64,000 nt of DNA from Pelomonas aquatica (GTDB lineage Bacteria > Pseudomonadota > Gammaproteobacteria > Burkholderiales > Burkholderiaceae_C), in the NCBI RefSeq assembly GCF_026712205.1, contig NZ_JAPPUW010000001.1, positions 248,001 to 312,000 of the forward strand, in the 5' to 3' direction. Within the stretch, counting starts at the first letter, position 1. Each line of letters starts with the position of its first letter. The notes below the pieces were generated by a model, which had not been told where the DNA came from, did no database searches, and was given only the letters and a program-made list of their open reading frames with translations. Position numbers and translations under genes: made by a program. This document shows positions 60,128 to 64,000 of this stretch, one piece after another.

Positions 60128-62818
60128 TCAACGGTGCTGCTGAGCCTCCTGAGCCTGGCGCAACAGGGCAAGGTGCTCGGCGTAATAGCGCTCACCGCCC
60201 GCCGCTTCCAGGGCCTGACGCAGCTGCCCCAGCTGCTCGCGTTCGCCGGCGTCCAGGCCGGCATGGCGGGCCAGCTGCCACCACGCACGCGCCTGAGCCG
60301 GCAGTTGGGCCGTCGTGGCGACAGCCAGGGTCTTGCGCCAGAGCCGCAGCGCTTCGGCCGCATCGCCGCGTGCCTGCGCCAGCTCGCCGCGGCGCAGGTT
60401 CAGCGCCATCGTCCAGACCGGCGCCTGCGCAAAGTAGCGATCGATGGACTCGGTGCCGGCAAGCCAATGCGCCGCGTCGTCGGGGTCGTTCATGGCCAGT
60501 GCGGCGGCGCTGCAGGCCTGGGCGACCAGGGCGCCGAAGTAGGGGCTCGTGGCCTGGGCCTTGCCGTCACGGTAGGGCTCGCAGCCCTTCTTCACCGTGG
60601 CGCTGTCGCCGCCGCGCAGAGCCAGGCCCAGCGCGCCGACGGCAACCTGGCCGCGGATGGCGCCGAAGCTCGCGTTGGCCGGCAATGCCGTGATGCGCTG
60701 AGCGTCCGCCAGGACGCGCCTTGCCTCCTCGCGCTGCGCACCGGCAAAGAGGACGGAAGCCAGGCCGATCTCCGCGCGCGCCAAGCCGATGGCGTCGGGC
60801 CCCTGGACCTTGCGGGTGGTGTCCACGGCGTGGCGCAATAGCGCCTCCGCCTCGCCCGGGCGCTGCAGCATGTCGGAAAAGATGGCAGCGATGCTTTCGG
60901 CAAGCGCCGCCTGCCACGACTCGATGCCGAACTGCTTGCGGTTGGCTTCGATGCCCTTGAATCCCGCTTTCCGGGCGGCGTCCAGGTCGCCGAGATAAAC
61001 CCGCTGCAAGCCCAACAGCAGGTAGGTCTGCCCCAGCGTGTTGATGAACGGCAGCGACTCCTGGAGGTCGACGGCGCGCTGCAGGTGTGCGGCGTCCTCG
61101 GCCGAGGGTGGATGCAATCGGAACCCGAAACCGCCGATCTTCTCGTGCACAACCGCGAGCGTGGCCGGATCTCGTACGCCCAGCGCCTCGTAGAGCGCCA
61201 GCGCCTTGCGGCCGTTGTCGTAGCCGAGCTGGAACTGGCCGGTGGACTCCAGCGGGCCGAGCTGCGCCCGCAGCGCATCGGCATAGACAAGGCTGTGCTC
61301 GCCGCCCGTTCGCAGCGCGTCGTCGACGCGGGCTTGAGCGAGGGTCGTGCTCAGGTCGATCAGGCCCAACTGCTCGGTCAGTGGCGTCAGGTCCTGCAGC
61401 AGGCCGAAGCGCACGTCGGGCTCGCCCTTGAGCTCCGTCAGGATGCGACGAGCGCCCAGTTCCACGACCTCCCTCAATGTCATGTCGGGCTTGGTGACAT
61501 TGGCGAACTTGTCCAGGCTCGGGTTGAACAAACCCTTGACGAAGTCGTACATCGCCCCTGAGCGGCGAGCCTCCTGGCGGGCCTCGCGCGCCGCCTGCAA
61601 CGCCCAGCCGGTCGTGCCAAGCAGCGCGACGACGGCCAGCGTCGACATGCCGACCGCCCAGCGGTGGCGCGCCGTGAAACGACTCACGCGATAGCGCCAC
61701 GATGGCGGCCGCGCCTGAACCGCCTCACCGGCGAGGTACCGCTGCAGATCGGCGGCCAGCGCATCCATGGTCGCGTAGCGGCGCCCGGGCTCCTTGGCCA
61801 ACGCCTTCAGCACGATGGCATCCAGATCGCCGCGCAGCGACTTGCGCGCGGCAAGCTCGGCCGCGGCGCCGGACGGCGCCGGCGGCTGCATCTCGAGCAC
61901 GGCGCGCTCCAGCGCGTGGCGGGAGCCAGGCACCGCCGCGGCGTAAGGGCTCACGCCGACAAGCAACCGGTAGGCCAGCACGCCCAGCGCGTAAACGTCG
62001 CTGGCGATGCCCAGCTCCTCGCCGCGCACCTGCTCGGGTGACGCGTATTCGGGCGTCATGGGTCGCTGGCCGACCTGGGTCAGGGCTGCTTCGCCATCCT
62101 CGGGTGCCAGGCCGCGCGCGATGCCGAAGTCCAGCAGCCGCACCTGGCCGTCGTCCTGCACCATCACGTTGGCGGGCTTGATGTCGCGGTGCAGCACCAG
62201 GCGGCTGTGCGCGTACTGCAGCGCATCGGCCACCTGCAGCAGCAGGCCCAGGCGCTCGCGCACGCTGCTCTGGCGGGCTTCGCACCAGCCGAGGATGTCG
62301 CGGCCCTGCACGCATTCCATCGCCAGCCAGGGCAGGCCCTGGCCGTCCACGCCGGCGTCGTACAGCCGCGCGATGCCGGCGTGGTACAGCCGCGCGAGCA
62401 GGTCGCGCTCACGCTTGAGCCGCTCCAGCCAGCCGGGCGCCGGGCTGTGCGGCAGCTTCAGCGCCACTTCGCGCTGGAAGTCGCCGCTGTGCGGCCGGGC
62501 CCGCCAGACGCAGGCCATGCCGCCGCGGCCCAATTCCTCGATCAGCGCCCAGGGACCGATGTGCTGGCCGGCCTGCCACTGCGGCGAGGCGGCGCCCGCG
62601 CCCTCGGTGCCGCCGGCCAGGCTGGCGGCATGGCTCAGGAAGCCGGCGCCCGCCGCGGCGGCCTCGGCCTGCAGCAGGCGGTCCAGCGTGGCGCGCCAGC
62701 GCTGCTGCTCGGGAGGCAGGGTGTCGAGGAAGTGCTGTCGTCCGGACGGCGGCAGCGACAGCAGGGCATCGAACAAGGGCTCGACAGCCGGCCAGTCGGC
62801 GGGAGAAAGGGCATGCAT
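60128..62818 (-). CDS. Membrane-anchored serine/threonine protein kinase with TPR-like sensor
   Basis: An 896-residue Hanks-type kinase. Residues 85-350 form the kinase domain: ELGRGGMACVWRA (P-loop), VALKLP (Lys), HRDIKPANVMV (catalytic loop) and LLDFGIARG (DFG). One membrane helix lies at about residues 387-408. The C-terminal 480 residues are helical TPR-like repeats, presumably periplasmic. The gene is 44 bases downstream of an ECF sigma factor on the same strand, a pairing often seen for this sigma family. Confidence 0.93.
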   Translation of the reverse strand: MHALSPADWPAVEPLFDALLSLPPSGRQHFLDTLPPEQQRWRATLDRLLQAEAAAAGAGFLSHAASLAGGTEGAGAASPQWQAGQHIGPWALIEELGRGGMACVWRARPHSGDFQREVALKLPHSPAPGWLERLKRERDLLARLYHAGIARLYDAGVDGQGLPWLAMECVQGRDILGWCEARQSSVRERLGLLLQVADALQYAHSRLVLHRDIKPANVMVQDDGQVRLLDFGIARGLAPEDGEAALTQVGQRPMTPEYASPEQVRGEELGIASDVYALGVLAYRLLVGVSPYAAAVPGSRHALERAVLEMQPPAPSGAAAELAARKSLRGDLDAIVLKALAKEPGRRYATMDALAADLQRYLAGEAVQARPPSWRYRVSRFTARHRWAVGMSTLAVVALLGTTGWALQAAREARQEARRSGAMYDFVKGLFNPSLDKFANVTKPDMTLREVVELGARRILTELKGEPDVRFGLLQDLTPLTEQLGLIDLSTTLAQARVDDALRTGGEHSLVYADALRAQLGPLESTGQFQLGYDNGRKALALYEALGVRDPATLAVVHEKIGGFGFRLHPPSAEDAAHLQRAVDLQESLPFINTLGQTYLLLGLQRVYLGDLDAARKAGFKGIEANRKQFGIESWQAALAESIAAIFSDMLQRPGEAEALLRHAVDTTRKVQGPDAIGLARAEIGLASVLFAGAQREEARRVLADAQRITALPANASFGAIRGQVAVGALGLALRGGDSATVKKGCEPYRDGKAQATSPYFGALVAQACSAAALAMNDPDDAAHWLAGTESIDRYFAQAPVWTMALNLRRGELAQARGDAAEALRLWRKTLAVATTAQLPAQARAWWQLARHAGLDAGEREQLGQLRQALEAAGGERYYAEHLALLRQAQEAQQHR

Positions 62819-62862
62819 CGCGGAAGAGCGCTTGGGCAGCGCCGCAGACAAGGGTGAAGAGA

Positions 62863-63417
62863 TCAGTCGTTCAGCGCATCCCACAGCAGCGCGCGGGCCT
62901 TCTGCCAGTCGCGCTGCACGGTGCGGCGGGACTGGCCCAGGGCCTCGGCGCATTCCGCCTCTTCCAGGCCGACGAAGAAGCGCAGCTCCACCAGGCGGGC
63001 CAGCCGCGGGTCCTGGCGTTCCAGGTCGGCCAGGGCGTCGTGCACCTGCAGGTATTCGTCGTCGCGGTGGGCCAGCGTGGGCAGCTCGTCCAGCGGCACA
63101 TGGGTGGCGCCGCCGCCGCGCTGCCGGGCCTGGCGGGCGCGGGCGTAGTCCACGACGATGGAGCGCATCACGGTGGCGGCATAGGCCATGAAATGGCCGG
63201 GCTCCAGGCCCTGCCAGCCGCTGCTGCGGGCCAGCTTGAGCCAGCCTTCGTGCACCAGGGCGGTGGTGTCCAGCAGCGTGAGCGGGCCGCTGCGGCGCAG
63301 CCGCTGGCGGGCCAGCTGGCGCAGCTCGCGGTAGAGCTCGTCGCGCAGCGTCGGGTCCAGAGGAAGCAGCGCAGCGGCGGCCGAAGGCTCGGGCGGGGCG
63401 GAAGCGTTGGGGTTCAC
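62863..63417 (-). CDS. ECF-like sigma-70 factor (TIGR02999-type)
   Basis: A 184-residue sigma factor from a GTG at 63417. Region 2 reads [18 protein letters not shown] and [13 protein letters not shown], with [19 protein letters not shown]. Region 4 has [37 protein letters not shown] as the helix-turn-helix, given here by its segment [14 protein letters not shown]. There is no anti-sigma factor nearby; the kinase next door is the likely control. An ATG at 63468 is an alternative, but it would overlap the divergent mnmE start. Confidence 0.87.
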   Translation of the reverse strand: MNPNASAPPEPSAAAALLPLDPTLRDELYRELRQLARQRLRRSGPLTLLDTTALVHEGWLKLARSSGWQGLEPGHFMAYAATVMRSIVVDYARARQARQRGGGATHVPLDELPTLAHRDDEYLQVHDALADLERQDPRLARLVELRFFVGLEEAECAEALGQSRRTVQRDWQKARALLWDALND

Positions 63418-63466
63418 GGGCAGGGAACGGGCTCCGGGGCGGCGGCACAGGTTCGACAATGCCGCC

Positions 63467-64000
63467 ATGCTGTCTCGCCATGCCGACCCCATCGCCGCAA
63501 TCGCCACCGCTCCCGGGCGTGGGGCGGTCGGCATCGTGCGCGTGTCTTCACCGCAAGACCTGACACCGCTCATCTTAGCCGTCTGCGGGCGCGCGCTGCG
63601 GGCCCGCGAGGCGACCTATCTGCCGCTGCGCGACGCGGCCGGCACCGCCATCGACCAGGGCCTGGCCCTGCACTTCCCGGCGCCGCATTCCTACACCGGC
63701 GAGCATGTGCTGGAACTGCAGGCCCACGGCGGCGCCGTCGTGCTGCAGCTGCTGCTGGCGCGCGTCATCGAAGCAGGCGCCAAGGTCAGGCTGGCCGAGC
63801 CGGGCGAGTTCACGCAGCGCGCCTTCCTGAACGGCAAGCTCGACCTCGCCCAGGCCGAGGCCGTGGCCGACCTGATCGACGCGAGCACCGAGGCCGCGGC
63901 CCGCAGCGCCAGCCGCGCGCTGGGCGGGGCGCTGTCGAACGAGGTCGGCCTGCTGCGCGACCAGCTGATCCAGCTGCGCATGCTGGTCGAGGCGACGCTG
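63467..64000 (+). CDS. mnmE: tRNA modification GTPase MnmE (3' end cut by window)
   Basis: The first 178 residues of MnmE, which with MnmG modifies U34 of certain tRNAs. The N-terminal formyl-THF-binding domain is clear: [29 protein letters not shown] and [28 protein letters not shown]. The GTPase domain lies beyond the window. The ATG at 63467 gives the normal family start. It is divergent from the sigma gene, and the two share an unusually short start region. Confidence 0.95.
   Translation, partial: MLSRHADPIAAIATAPGRGAVGIVRVSSPQDLTPLILAVCGRALRAREATYLPLRDAAGTAIDQGLALHFPAPHSYTGEHVLELQAHGGAVVLQLLLARVIEAGAKVRLAEPGEFTQRAFLNGKLDLAQAEAVADLIDASTEAAARSASRALGGALSNEVGLLRDQLIQLRMLVEATL

Overview
The window is a high-GC, densely coded bacterial chromosome segment from a betaproteobacterium, most likely Burkholderiales of the Rubrivivax/Roseateles/Leptothrix group. 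The evidence is the replication-origin layout (dnaA-dnaN-gyrB on the minus strand, divergent from rpmH-rnpA-yidD-yidC and followed by mnmE), a PEP-CTERM protein with an MHFG motif, a histone-H1-like SWIB protein, and the general gene families. The genus is an inference. I found no tRNA, rRNA, CRISPR array or insertion sequence. No gap between genes exceeds about 300 bases.

Region 1 (1-11667, all plus strand) is a tightly packed glycan-assembly cluster. It holds a membrane protein cut by the window edge, two GtrA-type flippase-like proteins, an FAD oxidoreductase, a PglL/Wzy-type oligosaccharide ligase, a GT-C membrane glycosyltransferase, three methyltransferases (one TylF-like), a GT4 and a membrane-anchored GT2. 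Most neighbours overlap by a few bases, so they are probably co-transcribed.

Region 2 (11658-24331) holds moaC, a BepA-like M48 protease, a small holin-like membrane protein, and a visibly eroded iron-uptake locus. That locus has a TonB C-terminal domain only, a TonB-receptor/PiuC in-frame chimera, and a frameshifted PepSY gene ahead of cytochrome b561. Next come an H1-like SWIB protein, a CheY-like regulator, the PEP-CTERM protein, uvrA, a secreted S9 peptidase and a tiny secreted protein built from LPRVVVTG repeats.

Region 3 (24484-36643) holds two nucleotidyl-cyclase-like signalling proteins, then a 1179-residue fusion of a DyP-type peroxidase with a cytochrome P450. This fusion is the most unusual gene here. 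A second small LPRVV-repeat protein, recQ, an M20 amidohydrolase and a cupin follow.

Region 4 (36644-48868) holds a LytS/LytTR two-component operon with a GIN-domain secreted protein and slyX, then ssb, an NfeD/slipin pair, a LysR-eutB-eutC ethanolamine lyase operon, an EamA exporter, a membrane-anchored hydrolase, a fragment of a YgjP-type metallopeptidase, and an MntA/HepT toxin-antitoxin pair directly behind gyrB.

Region 5 (48900-64000) is the origin region: gyrB, dnaN, dnaA, a DnaA-box-bearing intergenic region, rpmH, rnpA, yidD, yidC, then two lipoproteins, a membrane protein, a Ser/Thr kinase with its adjacent ECF sigma factor, and the start of mnmE. Three intergenic regions carry runs of perfect hairpins.
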